A stretch of 43,472 nucleotides of DNA from assembly GCA_949155365.1 (NCBI GenBank), contig CASCUT010000014.1, forward strand, positions 1 through 43,472, read 5' to 3'. The position numbers and the translations under genes were made by a program. Shown in pieces: positions 15,620 through 26,790 of the stretch. Below the pieces are notes generated by a model. It was not told the origin of the DNA. It did no database searches and saw nothing but the letters and a program-made list of their open reading frames with translations. This DNA comes from an uncultured Clostridia bacterium. Lineage in GTDB: Bacteria; Bacillota; Clostridia; TANB77; CAG-508. How positions within the stretch are numbered: position 1 is the first letter of the stretch; each line of letters opens with the position of its first letter.

Positions 15620-16813
15620 TTATAGTTCTACAATTTCTTTAGTATCTCTTGCAATAACTAATTCTTCATTCGTTGGTACTACCCAAACTTTTACTTTTGA
15701 AGTTTTGGTTGAAATTTCTTGTTCTTCTGATTTTACTTGGTTGGCTTGTGTATCTAGTTCTACTCCCATCCAAGTTAAATGGTCACAAATACATTTTCTA
15801 ATATTGGTTTGATTTTCTCCTACGCCTGCTGTAAAGGCAATGGCATCAATTCCATTCATGGAAACAGCATATTTGGCAATGTATTGTGCTACATTATAGC
15901 AATAGGCATTTCTTGCTAGTTTTGCTTGCTCATTTCCTTCATCGGCTGCATTTTCAATATCTCGGAAGTCTGGGCTTACACCAGAAATACCTAGTACACC
16001 AGATTTTTTATTTAAGATATCTTCTATTTCGTCTGGTGACAATCCTTCTTTTTTCATTAAAAAGGTTACGATAGATGGGTCTAAATCTCCACTTCTTGCA
16101 CACATCATAATCCCAGAAACGGGTGTCATTCCCATAGAAGTATCTACAGATTTACCATGTTCTACTGCACATAAGCTGGCACCTTGACCTAAATGACATA
16201 CTACTATTTTTAATTCTTCTACGTTTTTGTTCATTAATTCGGCTAATCTTTGCGATACATAACGATGAGAGGTTCCATGAAAGCCATATTTACGCATTTT
16301 ATATTTTTTGTAATATTCATATGGAATTGGATAAAGGTATCTTTCTTCTGGAATGGATTGGTGAAAAGCAGTGTCAAATACTGCTACCATTGGTTTTCCT
16401 GGGATAACTTGCTTGCAAGCTTCAATTCCATTTAGTATTGGTGGTGTATGGATAGGAGCAAGTTCTGTACAACTTGCAATTTCTTGAATCACTTCCTCTG
16501 TGATGAGTACTGATTTATTAAACAAATCTGTTCCATGTGGTACTCTATGACCAATCGCATTTACTTCATCTAAAGAGGAAATAACACCATACTCCTCATG
16601 TAATAATTGTTTTAACATAAATTCTAGCGCTTCTTGGTGATTGGCAACAGGGTTTTCTAATACTTTCTTTTCTCCTGCTACTTTATGTGTTAAAAAACTA
16701 TTTCCTTGCCCAATTCTTTCATAATTTCCTTTCGCTAGTACTTCTTCGTTTTCCATATTAATAAGTTGATATTTTAAGGATGAGCTTCCACAGTTAATGA
16801 CTAATATTTTCAT
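15620..16813 (-). CDS. ackA: Acetate kinase paralogue with altered substrate pocket
   Basis: 397 residues, full length, ASKHA fold: MKILVINCGSSSLKYQL, VFDTAFHQS (catalytic Asp), KYGFHGTSH, HLGQGAS, ARSGDLDP (catalytic Arg), and PTNEELVIARDT. Reaction: acetate or a related short-chain acid plus ATP to acyl phosphate, or the reverse for ATP gain. Compared with the second copy at 20182 and the family, HRVVHGG is HRVPHGT and APLHNP is APIHTP. The changed positions correspond to pocket residues Val93 and Leu122 of Methanosarcina AckA, so specificity for propionate or butyrate is possible. It stands alone, without pta. Confidence is high for the kinase family, lower for acetate as substrate. Confidence 0.88.
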   Translation of the reverse strand: MKILVINCGSSSLKYQLINMENEEVLAKGNYERIGQGNSFLTHKVAGEKKVLENPVANHQEALEFMLKQLLHEEYGVISSLDEVNAIGHRVPHGTDLFNKSVLITEEVIQEIASCTELAPIHTPPILNGIEACKQVIPGKPMVAVFDTAFHQSIPEERYLYPIPYEYYKKYKMRKYGFHGTSHRYVSQRLAELMNKNVEELKIVVCHLGQGASLCAVEHGKSVDTSMGMTPVSGIMMCARSGDLDPSIVTFLMKKEGLSPDEIEDILNKKSGVLGISGVSPDFRDIENAADEGNEQAKLARNAYCYNVAQYIAKYAVSMNGIDAIAFTAGVGENQTNIRKCICDHLTWMGVELDTQANQVKSEEQEISTKTSKVKVWVVPTNEELVIARDTKEIVEL

Positions 16814-16926
16814 ATAATTTGTCTCCCTTCTTCATTTAAAAGAATTTTTTACTATTTAGTATTATAACCATAAAACTTAAAAAGTACAATAGTTTATTTC
16901 GTAATTTTTTCTTATTATTTGTAATT

Positions 16927-18252
16927 CTATAAACGATTTTCTCTTACAATTTCAATATTCTTTCTCCTATAAACAGAAAAAATAAGTGCCAAACAAATCA
17001 TGTCTATTATCAACTCTATTTTTCCACTAGAAATAAATGGAATCGAAAAGCTTGCCTTTATCCCTATATTTACATTCATTAGTAAACAATGAATACTCCT
17101 TAATAAAAAGAGTGAACTAATTCCAATAATTAGCAGTTTTCCATAGCTATCCTTTATTTCTTTTGCACTTAACAAAATGTTAATATTGAAGGCTAAAACC
17201 ATTATCACCATGAGAATAGAAACAACGATTCCATAGTTAGCAAGCATTGCAACAAGAGGAAAGCTATCGCATTCTACATTAAAAAGTGCTCTTGTACTTT
17301 GTTCAACCTCCTCTACTTCTCCAAATAAATTCGCCTTATCTAGAATTTTCTTTTGCTCAATTCCTTGCCAGCCTTCCCCATTTGGAGCAATCTCTGGTAT
17401 AAATGACGCAACAAAACGATTTACTCGATACTCTCTCATAGCTCCATCGTTAACCAATAAAAAGGTAAATAATAGTATGGTTGATAAAATAACACTTCCC
17501 CATAAGATTGCTACTGCTTTTAACTTTTTTTCTTTCTTATGTAACAATGTTACACTACTAATAATTAAATAACTTAATAGCAATACTATTACAGATTTAA
17601 TGTCATTTGCTACTACCGCAAATATTAAAATAGAAAAAACACTTAATCCACTGATTAGTCCTATTTTGTTTACCTTAATTTCTCTTTCTTGCACTGTTAT
17701 TCTTAGTATTCTATCTTTTTCTAAACTTTGTAAAAATCCAACAAAAGCAATCACATAGAGAACCATGCTAATGGAAGCACAAGAAATAATATAATCTCCT
17801 ACCAAAAGAAAAGTTCTACCTTCTGCATGTAATAAGATAATTGTCGCAATTCCATATAAATAAGGAGAATATTTTTTCAATTTTTTATAATCCCAAAAGT
17901 AAATTAGTACACAGGGAATCATTCCTAATATTAATAAAATTAAAGTTGATTTATTATCCTGTGCACGAGGAATGCTTAATATAAATCCAAACTCTAGCAA
18001 TATGATTGTTAAAATGAAAAGTTGCCAATTAAATTTTGGCTTATGGATTTTATTTAATTTCTTTCCAATTTTTTCTGCCTCTCCCATTTGGGCAATTGCT
18101 TTTTCTTCTGCTTCCTTTTCCTCCATTCCTTCTTCTAGATAGTGCTCTTTTGATTCTGCTAGGTGGCTTTCTAATTCTTCTGCTATTTGGCTTCGAATCG
18201 GTTTATATCGAATTTGTTCACATACTTCATATAAAAATTCTTTAATTGGCAA
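16927..18252 (-). CDS. HAAS-domain membrane protein of FtsW/RodA (SEDS)-like type
   Basis: About 441 residues from a TTG at 18252 (AGGAGG eight bases upstream; a GTG at 18261 overlaps that site). Residues 1-60 form a helical HAAS/permease-prefix domain (IAEELESHLAESKEHYLEEGM). About ten membrane helices follow. GWQGIEQKKILDKANLFGE and the following loop resemble the SEDS signature around GxxxxQ...GxGLFG, though catalytic residues are not clear. SEDS proteins polymerise or help export peptidoglycan. The start overlaps the stop of the PadR gene by 11 bases, so the two are translationally coupled; PadR plus HAAS proteins are a common regulatory pairing. Exact function unproven. Confidence 0.7.
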   Translation of the reverse strand: MPIKEFLYEVCEQIRYKPIRSQIAEELESHLAESKEHYLEEGMEEKEAEEKAIAQMGEAEKIGKKLNKIHKPKFNWQLFILTIILLEFGFILSIPRAQDNKSTLILLILGMIPCVLIYFWDYKKLKKYSPYLYGIATIILLHAEGRTFLLVGDYIISCASISMVLYVIAFVGFLQSLEKDRILRITVQEREIKVNKIGLISGLSVFSILIFAVVANDIKSVIVLLLSYLIISSVTLLHKKEKKLKAVAILWGSVILSTILLFTFLLVNDGAMREYRVNRFVASFIPEIAPNGEGWQGIEQKKILDKANLFGEVEEVEQSTRALFNVECDSFPLVAMLANYGIVVSILMVIMVLAFNINILLSAKEIKDSYGKLLIIGISSLFLLRSIHCLLMNVNIGIKASFSIPFISSGKIELIIDMICLALIFSVYRRKNIEIVRENRL

Positions 18253-18580
18253 AAGAAACACCTCCTATCACTTTTGCAATTCCTTTGCTAAATAGGTTCC
18301 ATTCTTCTTTTTTATCTTTTAATTGCTTCTTTCCTTTTTCTGTAATGGCATAGTATTTTCTTTTTTTGGCTGTTGTTTCATCCCAATAAGAAGTAATAAC
18401 CCCTTCTTCTTCTAGTCCATGCAAAATAGGATATAAGGTCCCTTCTTTTAATTCAAATACTTTTTCTGATTTTTCACTTAATTTTCGAATCATTTGGTAG
18501 CCATACATGTTTTCCGTTTGTAGCATTTCTAAAATCAACATGCTTGTACTCCCTTTTAGCAATTCTTTGTTTATTTTCAT
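18242..18580 (-). CDS. PadR-family transcriptional regulator
   Basis: 112 residues. Winged helix typical of PadR: LKGSTSMLILEMLQ, MYGYQMIRKLSEKS, LKEGTLYPILHGLEEEGVI, KRKYYAITEKGKKQL. PadR proteins are dimeric repressors that respond to small ligands or membrane stress. It heads an operon with the HAAS/SEDS-like gene and probably represses its own promoter, where a palindromic site overlaps the -10 box. AGGAGGAG precedes the ATG. Confidence 0.9.
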   Translation of the reverse strand: MKINKELLKGSTSMLILEMLQTENMYGYQMIRKLSEKSEKVFELKEGTLYPILHGLEEEGVITSYWDETTAKKRKYYAITEKGKKQLKDKKEEWNLFSKGIAKVIGGVSFAN

Positions 18581-18606
18581 TTTTTCTCCTCCTTTTTACA
18601 TAGATT

Positions 18607-18653
18607 ACCTAGGTATTTTTATACATTGTATATCTAGGTATAGAAAATGTCAA
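18607..18653 (-). promoter_or_regulatory. Promoter and candidate PadR operator
   Basis: Minus strand: TTGACA (18653-18648), a 17-base spacer, TACAAT (18630-18625). The -10 box lies in the palindrome TATACATTGTATA (18620-18632), broken only at its centre. Flanking copies of ACCTAGGTA (18607-18615) and CTAGGTATA (18634-18642) are direct repeats. This arrangement suits autorepression by the PadR protein. Confidence 0.7.
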
Positions 18654-18677
18654 GTGTCCATCGATAAAAATTGAAAA

Positions 18678-18711
18678 ACACATAGGAAAGATAATATCTC
18701 TCCTATGTGTT
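18678..18711 (-). terminator. Terminator after the 425-residue gene
   Basis: AACACATAGGA and TCCTATGTGTT pair fully; the minus-strand tail is TTTCAATTTTT. It is 31 bases after the stop at 18742. Confidence 0.85.
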
Positions 18712-18741
18712 AACCGATTTGCTAAGTATATCACCCTATTT

Positions 18742-20019
18742 CTATTTATCTATTTCACAAGAAGAATAAAAGTTTTTTATTTTTTCTTCCTCGATAATAG
18801 AACTGTAATAGTAAATCAATGCTGTTTTTCTCCAAATTTCCTCCATCCATTTCGCTATTTTAATAGCATTTTCTGGTGTAAGAAGCTCTTCTAAGGTATT
18901 CGCCTCTATAATTGTCATATAGTTTTCTCTGAAACATCCCTCACAGCTTGTTAAACTGATAGTGTAATGTTCTTCCTGCAAATCCTTTGAAATGTAATAA
19001 TTAAAATAAAGCAATCTTGGATACCAATTTTCAGGAATTCCTTTAGTAGAAAGATATTTATTAAAATAGGAATAGCCAATGGTACTCTTTATACAATCCC
19101 AAAGAGAAAATGAAATTTGTCTCTCACTCGGCGATGTCGTACAGTGGGAATTCTTTCTTATAATAAATTTTTTAGGAACAAACTTGTAAGGCTCTAAAAA
19201 AGGCTCTTCTCCAACAAATTGTATGATTGTCTCAATAAGAGGAATCGTAGGACAGCCCTTTGGTGTTTTCCAAAAAAGGCTCATATCTTCTTTTCTTATT
19301 TTCTTTGATGTTACTGCACAATAACAATTAACAATAGTTGCAAATCGATTTGCTTCCTCTTCAAAGTGATTTATCTTGATAAGAACTTCTTCTGGCACTC
19401 CGCTCTCTCTATTATATTCTCCATACTTTGGTTCAAATTTGGCAAAATCAAGTTTTTCTCCTTCAAAGGTTTCTGCAAATTTTTGAAAGGTTTGAGGCTT
19501 TTCTAAAATATTACTTGGGTCCAAATAAAATTCATTTCTGATTCTCCATACTATTTGCATTAATTCGTATGGACAAAAAAGACGGTCTTCGTCATAATTG
19601 TCATTAATGAAATCAATTCTTTCTGCTACTTCATCTGGCTTACTATCTCTTCCTTTATAGTATAATGAAAAGAAATGAAGTCCATCTTTTCTATGGTCAT
19701 AACACCTTTCTCTACACCTTAAAACGAAAGTAACCGTATCATATTGTTTCTTTTGGAAAATATCTTCTTTATTGCTTTCTACATCTGCAAAAGTATACGC
19801 CCAAACAATTTCATAATCCAATCCAGGACATGTTGTATTTCCATCATTTAAAAAAGTGCTTGCTTCTTTTCTTTGTATGATGAAATGTTCTTTGTTTAAT
19901 TTTCTCCCTTTTGGAAGTTTCCGGTTCACTAAACGGATAAACTTTCTTACCTTACTGGTAAGACGTTCTACCTTTTTTACAATTTCTACGCATTGAATGT
20001 CTTTTTTTGCAATTTCCAT
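18742..20019 (-). CDS. Protein of unknown function
   Basis: 425 residues; I do not recognise a family. No signal peptide or membrane helix. The N-terminus is basic (about residues 12-48), and several Cys are scattered (CRERCYDH, CYCAV, SCEGCFREN), but no clear zinc-finger spacing is present. Aromatic residues are frequent. It is monocistronic: AGGAGG before the ATG and its own terminator. Its leader (20029-20065) is nearly identical to the leader of the ankyrin gene at 22560, which suggests shared control. One in-frame CGG is read as Arg (residue 33), unlike core genes. Probably accessory. Confidence 0.6.
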   Translation of the reverse strand: MEIAKKDIQCVEIVKKVERLTSKVRKFIRLVNRKLPKGRKLNKEHFIIQRKEASTFLNDGNTTCPGLDYEIVWAYTFADVESNKEDIFQKKQYDTVTFVLRCRERCYDHRKDGLHFFSLYYKGRDSKPDEVAERIDFINDNYDEDRLFCPYELMQIVWRIRNEFYLDPSNILEKPQTFQKFAETFEGEKLDFAKFEPKYGEYNRESGVPEEVLIKINHFEEEANRFATIVNCYCAVTSKKIRKEDMSLFWKTPKGCPTIPLIETIIQFVGEEPFLEPYKFVPKKFIIRKNSHCTTSPSERQISFSLWDCIKSTIGYSYFNKYLSTKGIPENWYPRLLYFNYYISKDLQEEHYTISLTSCEGCFRENYMTIIEANTLEELLTPENAIKIAKWMEEIWRKTALIYYYSSIIEEEKIKNFYSSCEIDK

Positions 20020-20028
20020 TTTTGTTTT

Positions 20029-20065
20029 CCTCCTATATCCAATTGTTTTATAGAATAGTATTAAA
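20029..20065 (-). promoter_or_regulatory. Leader shared with the ankyrin gene (copy 1)
   Basis: Minus strand reads TATTCTATAAAACAA, about six variable bases, then TATAGGAGGA before the start codon. About 30 of 34 positions match 23459-23495. The match extends past the ribosome binding site, so it is a shared promoter or leader element rather than chance. Confidence 0.6.
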
Positions 20066-20137
20066 AGCTGAGGTATATTTTATCATATTTTATGGTAAAT
20101 AGCAAGAAAGCCACCGAAATAGTTGTCAAATTAAATA

Positions 20138-20173
20138 AAAGATAGGCAATTCAAATTAATTGCACTATCTTTC
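20138..20173 (-). terminator. Terminator of the pta-ackA operon
   Basis: AAAGATAG-GCAATT pairs with AATTGC-A-CTATCTTT with one bulge, nine bases after the ackA stop. The minus-strand tail is TTTATTTAATTT. Confidence 0.75.
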
Positions 20174-20181
20174 TTATCGAT

Positions 20182-21381
20182 TTATTTTGCTAACTTAGCA
20201 GTATCTCTTGCAATCATTAGTTCTTCTTCTGTTGGTACTACCCAAACTTTTACTTTTGAATTTTGGCTTGAGATTTCTTGTTCTTCGGCTTTTACTTTGT
20301 TTGCTTCCGCATCTAGTTCTACTCCCATCCATGCTAGGTGATTACAAATCATTTCTCTTTCATCTGGTCCTCTTTCTCCTACTCCTCCTGCAAAGGCAAT
20401 AACATCTACTCCATTTAATGCTACTGCATATTTAGCAATATATTGTGCAATGATATAAGTATAAGTTTCCATTGCAATATTGCATTTTTTTGCATTTTCA
20501 TCTTGGTTTTCCATAGAAGCTAGTAAATCTCTGTTATCTGCAGAAAGTTCACTAATTCCTAATAGTCCAGATTTTTTATTTAAAATTGTTTCTATTTCCT
20601 CTGGTTTTAAACCTTCTTTTTTCATTAAGAACGTTACAATAGATGGGTCTAAGTCTCCAGAGCGAGTTCCCATTGCAATTCCAGCAAGTGGTGTAAATCC
20701 CATAGAGGTATCTACCGATTTACCATTTAAGACTGCACATAAACTTGCTCCTTGTCCCAAATGACATACAATCGTTTTTAAATTTTCTACTGGTTTTCCT
20801 ACTAATTCTGCGACTCTATTGGATACATAGCGGTGAGAAGTTCCATGGAAACCATATTTTCTAACACCATATTTTTTATAGTATTCATAAGGAATTGGAT
20901 AGATGTATCGTTCTTCTGGAATGGTTTGATGGAAAGCAGTATCAAATACCGCTACATTTTTCTTTCCTGGCATTACTTTTTGACATGCTTCAATTCCTGT
21001 TAATGCTGCTGGATTGTGTAATGGTGCAAGTTCAATACATTCGCGAATGGTATCGATTACTTCATCCGTAATTACCACAGATTGATTAAATTTTTCTCCC
21101 CCATGAACGACTCTGTGTCCTACTGCTGTAATTTCATCTAGTGAAGAGATAACGCCATGCTCACTATCTGTGAATTGTTCTAATACAAAAGAAATTGCTT
21201 CTTCATGGTTTTTGGCATCTCTTTCATATTTATATTTTTCTCCATTGGCTTTGTGTGTTACAAAAGAACCTTCCATCCCAATTTTTTCATAATTTCCTTT
21301 TGCTAATACTTGTTCGTTTTCCATATCAATTAATTGATATTTTAGGGATGAACTTCCACTGTTTAATACTAAAATTTTCAT
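20182..21381 (-). CDS. ackA: Acetate kinase
   Basis: 399 residues from the ATG at 21381 (an upstream ATG at 21438 overlaps pta and lacks support). All canonical features are kept: LNSGSSSLKYQL, GHRVVHGGEKF, LAPLHNP, VFDTAFHQT, GTRSGDLDP, and PTEEELMIARDT. It converts acetyl phosphate plus ADP to acetate plus ATP, the main ATP-yielding step of mixed-acid anaerobes. It lies 22 bases after pta in a standard pta-ackA operon and is probably the housekeeping copy, in contrast to the diverged paralogue at 15620. No in-frame CGG. Confidence 0.96.
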   Translation of the reverse strand: MKILVLNSGSSSLKYQLIDMENEQVLAKGNYEKIGMEGSFVTHKANGEKYKYERDAKNHEEAISFVLEQFTDSEHGVISSLDEITAVGHRVVHGGEKFNQSVVITDEVIDTIRECIELAPLHNPAALTGIEACQKVMPGKKNVAVFDTAFHQTIPEERYIYPIPYEYYKKYGVRKYGFHGTSHRYVSNRVAELVGKPVENLKTIVCHLGQGASLCAVLNGKSVDTSMGFTPLAGIAMGTRSGDLDPSIVTFLMKKEGLKPEEIETILNKKSGLLGISELSADNRDLLASMENQDENAKKCNIAMETYTYIIAQYIAKYAVALNGVDVIAFAGGVGERGPDEREMICNHLAWMGVELDAEANKVKAEEQEISSQNSKVKVWVVPTEEELMIARDTAKLAK

Positions 21382-21403
21382 TGTTTTATTTCCTTTCTTT
21401 TTT

Positions 21404-22432
<1,029 letters not shown>

Positions 22433-22507
22433 CTACTATTATATAAGCAAATGAAAATAGTGTCAAGGAGATTTTGGGAGCGTCTCTAAAAATTCTATCA
22501 TAAATGA

Positions 22508-22546
22508 AAATAGTGAATTAAAAAGAGGATTTTTAACTCACTATTT
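22508..22546 (-). terminator. Terminator after the ankyrin gene
   Basis: AAATAGTGA at 22508-22516 pairs with TCACTATTT at 22538-22546, extended inward by TTAAAAA/TTTTTAA across one mismatch. It lies 14 bases after the stop at 22560. Confidence 0.75.
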
Positions 22547-22559
22547 CTTGTATTACTTT

Positions 22560-23453
22560 TTATTTCTTTGTTATCAATGCTAAGAATTCATTTTCTAATT
22601 CTGTCCTAGTAACTGCATCCTGTTTAGATACCTCTCTTAATTGATATAGTAATTCTTTTGCTTTTTCTTTGGTTGTAGATTCTCTTAAACCATATTTCTT
22701 AAGTAACTTGAGCATATCTCTATCCTCATTTTGAACAGCAATATCACACAAATAAACAATAGCATGCTTATCCCCTCTATAAAAAGAGGATATTCTGTAA
22801 TCCACACATCCGGATTCGAAATAATTTTCAAGTAAATATTCCACTGCCTCTATTGCTCCATTTTCAACTAGTCCCTGCAAACATTGAAATATTTGCATAT
22901 CGGTTGGTCCTATTCCAAACGCAAAAAGTAACTTTACTTTTTCAAAAATTCTAATGTTATAATCAACAGAGTCGTAGATATCAAGCCAAGAAATGTTGTT
23001 AGATTTGCCTTCCAGTGATTTAAGCAGTTCCTTCAAAATGTCTATTTTTATATGTGGTTTCATTGCACTCATTATTGTCTTCTTGGTAACCTTCGCACCA
23101 TTTTCAAGATAAAGATTAACCAATTCAAGATTGTTTGCATCACATGCTAGTAAAAGTGGTAATACCTTTTGACTCTTATCTGCTCCACATTCTATTAACC
23201 ATCTAGCCATTTCTACTACATCTTCTTTCCCGTTTTTTGTTAAAAAAGTTAACACGGTATCATCCCGTTTTGCATTACAAAACGGAACATCTTTTGGGGA
23301 ACAAAAATTAATATCAAACCCGGAATCTAATAAAATTTGACACATTTCTCTATTATTCTGTAGAATGGCAATGCAAAACATTTCAAATTTGATATCATTA
23401 TTTAATTGGCTAAAGAAATTTACTAAATTACTCCGGTTCATTTGATTTTCCAT
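22560..23453 (-). CDS. Ankyrin-repeat protein
   Basis: 297 residues with degenerate ankyrin repeats: NNREMCQILLDSGFDINF, DVVEMARWLIECGADKS, NNLELVNLYLENGAKV, GAIEAVEYLLENYFESG, DRDMLKLLKKYGLRES. Ankyrin repeats bind proteins; no enzymatic domain is visible. No signal peptide. The gene is monocistronic, with a terminator, and shares its leader with the unknown gene at 18742. Two in-frame CGG codons (residues 7 and 63) are read as Arg. Probably an accessory gene; partner unknown. Confidence 0.75.
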   Translation of the reverse strand: MENQMNRSNLVNFFSQLNNDIKFEMFCIAILQNNREMCQILLDSGFDINFCSPKDVPFCNAKRDDTVLTFLTKNGKEDVVEMARWLIECGADKSQKVLPLLLACDANNLELVNLYLENGAKVTKKTIMSAMKPHIKIDILKELLKSLEGKSNNISWLDIYDSVDYNIRIFEKVKLLFAFGIGPTDMQIFQCLQGLVENGAIEAVEYLLENYFESGCVDYRISSFYRGDKHAIVYLCDIAVQNEDRDMLKLLKKYGLRESTTKEKAKELLYQLREVSKQDAVTRTELENEFLALITKK

Positions 23454-23458
23454 ACATT

Positions 23459-23495
23459 TTTCCTCCTATATACACTTGTTTTATAGAATATTAAA
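23459..23495 (-). promoter_or_regulatory. Leader shared with the 425-residue gene (copy 2)
   Basis: Minus strand reads AATATTCTATAAAACAAGTG, then TATATAGGAGGA before the ankyrin gene start. It is nearly identical to 20029-20065; see that entry. Confidence 0.6.
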
Positions 23496-23600
23496 TTGTT
23501 ACAAAGTTATTCTATTATATAACACTTTTTTGTCTTATGTCAAGCATTTAATTTTTGAACATTGAAATATTACATTTTTATTTCATTTTTATGAATTTTC

Positions 23601-23629
23601 TTGAAAGTATTGGGCAGTTATATTATAAT
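23601..23629 (+). promoter_or_regulatory. Sigma-A promoter for the VWA gene
   Basis: TTGAAA at 23601-23606, a 17-base spacer, and TATAAT at 23624-23629, about 35 bases before the start codon. Confidence 0.8.
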
Positions 23630-23663
23630 AGGGTAAGTAAAATTAAGGAAAGGAAGCGTTTTT

Positions 23664-25067
23664 ATGTTAAAAAACAAAATAAAAATAAGCGTGATGTTAG
23701 TCGCTATACTACTAATACTTTCTAATGTTTGCTTTGCTGTAACAGTAAGTTCAGAAAAGGCAAAATTAGAGATTGTAGAAAATAATATTTGCAATATTAA
23801 AATTAATGATGTTTCAAGTTTTGAAAAAAAGATAATTGATTCTGACTTGAATAAAAAAGAAATTACAATGCAAATGAAAATTACCAATGATGCAGAGAAA
23901 CCATTAGCACAACCTACCGAAATCTTTTTGGTATTAGATACTTCTTTTAGTATGAAAAATGAAGTAGAAGCCAATGTTTCTAGAATGGAAGCGATGAAGT
24001 CTTCTGCTAAAAAACTAGCAACGGAACTATTGAAAAATGAAACCGTTAAACTGGGAATTACTACTTTTTCTTCTAATGCGGATAGTGCTAATTTTGGTAC
24101 TTTATTAGATGCTAATTTAGAGGCTCCTTTAACCAATTCTGTTTCCACTATCTCTTCTAAGATTGATGCGGTTACTTATACTGGAAATGGTCAAACTAAT
24201 ATAGATGCTGGTCTTACTTTAGCTAGTCAAAATTTTTCAGATACTTGCAAACATAAATTTATTATTTTATTAACCGATGGTGTTCCAAATTTATCTCTTG
24301 GAAATAATAAATTTACTTATTCTGGTGTTACTGCTACCAATACTAGAAAAACATTAGAAAAATTAACTACAGAAGAAAATATTAATCTTATTTCTGTTAT
24401 GACAGGTGTTAATCCAGCTATGCAAAATGTTGAAACAGGAATGACTTATAAAGAATTAGTAGAAGAAATTTTTGGTACTTCAGAAGAACCAAGCTATGGA
24501 AAGTTCTATTTTATTAATGACTCTCAAATTGAAAAAACAGTAACACAAGATGTGTTAAAAGATATTATCGATACCGAAGATGGTGTGTTAACTAATATTG
24601 ATATTTATGATTATTTCCCTCAAGAAATTATTGATAATTTTGATTTTAGTTATACTACCTCTCCTACCTTAGGAACAATTTCTCCTAAGATTGACTTAGA
24701 AAATCGTTATATTATATGGCACATTGATCGATTAGAACCTCAAACTTCTGGTTTAATTACTTACAAATTGACATTAAAGGAAACCATTGATTCCAATATT
24801 TTAAATAAGGTTTTAAACACAAACGAAAAAGTAGAAATTACCGCAAATGAAATTAAAACAGAAGATGGAAGTAATGTATTATCTTCCACAGTATCACCAA
24901 AAGTTCGTGTTACCCTTCCAGAAGAACCAAAGGATAATACGGTAGCTAATACCGTTATCCCTCAAACAGGTAGTACGAATGGCTCTTTTATTGTAACGGG
25001 TATTGTAGTAATAAGTTGTCTAGTAATTGCCCTTCGTATCTATTTCTTAAATAGAAAAACAAAATAA
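23664..25067 (+). CDS. Sortase-anchored von Willebrand factor A protein
   Basis: 467 residues. The signal peptide (about 1-26) ends near NVCFA. The VWA domain (about 88-300) has the metal-dependent adhesion site DTSFSMK, the Thr in GQTNIDAG, and LLTDGVPN. A pilin-like beta region follows (YFPQEIIDNFDFSY..., WHIDRLEPQTSG). The C-terminus has IPQTG as an LPXTG-like sortase signal, then a hydrophobic helix and RKTK. It is therefore a cell-wall-anchored adhesin or pilus tip-like protein. No sortase gene is nearby. AAGGAAAGGA precedes the ATG. Confidence 0.88.
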   Translation: MLKNKIKISVMLVAILLILSNVCFAVTVSSEKAKLEIVENNICNIKINDVSSFEKKIIDSDLNKKEITMQMKITNDAEKPLAQPTEIFLVLDTSFSMKNEVEANVSRMEAMKSSAKKLATELLKNETVKLGITTFSSNADSANFGTLLDANLEAPLTNSVSTISSKIDAVTYTGNGQTNIDAGLTLASQNFSDTCKHKFIILLTDGVPNLSLGNNKFTYSGVTATNTRKTLEKLTTEENINLISVMTGVNPAMQNVETGMTYKELVEEIFGTSEEPSYGKFYFINDSQIEKTVTQDVLKDIIDTEDGVLTNIDIYDYFPQEIIDNFDFSYTTSPTLGTISPKIDLENRYIIWHIDRLEPQTSGLITYKLTLKETIDSNILNKVLNTNEKVEITANEIKTEDGSNVLSSTVSPKVRVTLPEEPKDNTVANTVIPQTGSTNGSFIVTGIVVISCLVIALRIYFLNRKTK

Positions 25068-25082
25068 TAAAAGCTTAAAAGT

Positions 25083-25131
25083 AAATTCTCCATATGAGGT
25101 CAATAAGTCTTATATGGAGAATTTTATTTTT
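25083..25131. terminator. Bidirectional terminator between the VWA gene and eno
   Basis: AAATTCTCCATAT pairs with ATATGGAGAATTT around a short imperfect loop; T run (TTTTATTTTTAT) on the plus strand and A/T-rich sequence on the other. It serves both convergent genes. Confidence 0.85.
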
Positions 25132-25149
25132 ATACCAATAATATAAATT

Positions 25150-26496
<1,347 letters not shown>

Positions 26497-26673
26497 TTAG
26501 AATGCTACATTAAAATACTGTGCTACGTCAATTTGTAATGTTCTAATCAATCTCTTTGAAGCATTACTATTTTTTTAACTATTTTTTTAGAAAGACTAGC
26601 AATCTTCTTTTACATATGATATAGTAATACCATGCAGTAAGTAAACTCACTTGTGATGATTTTCTAACTATAT

Positions 26674-26689
26674 TGGGGTATCGCCAAGC
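26674..26689 (+). pseudogene. Truncated tRNA-Gln (5' end only)
   Basis: TGGGGTATCGCCAAGC is identical to the first 16 bases of the intact tRNA-Gln at 26791, and three bases before it also match. The sequence then changes abruptly into a palindromic repeat, so the D loop and all that follows are missing. Confidence 0.65.
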
Positions 26690-26753
26690 TACTGAGGTTG
26701 TTCGAACGAAGTGAGTTACAACGTCAGTATGCAATGAGCAAAGCGAGTTGCTG
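26690..26753. repeat. Palindromic repeat (copy 1)
   Basis: TACTGAGGTTGT pairs with ACAACGTCAGTA around TCGAACGAAGTGAGTT. A second small hairpin (GCAA...TTGC) follows. A related copy at 38808-38858 shares CTGAG, GTTCGAA, GTTACA and GTCAGTATG. Confidence 0.65.
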
Positions 26754-26790
26754 GTAAGTATCCTTTTTCGTGACTATCCTTTTAAAATAT

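Noticed and set aside
23618..24148. 176-residue ORF on the minus strand
   Set aside because: Antisense shadow of the VWA gene; no ribosome binding site and biased composition.
26690..26760. CRISPR-like or second tRNA
   Set aside because: Only two palindromes, no spacers, and no cloverleaf after the first 16 bases.
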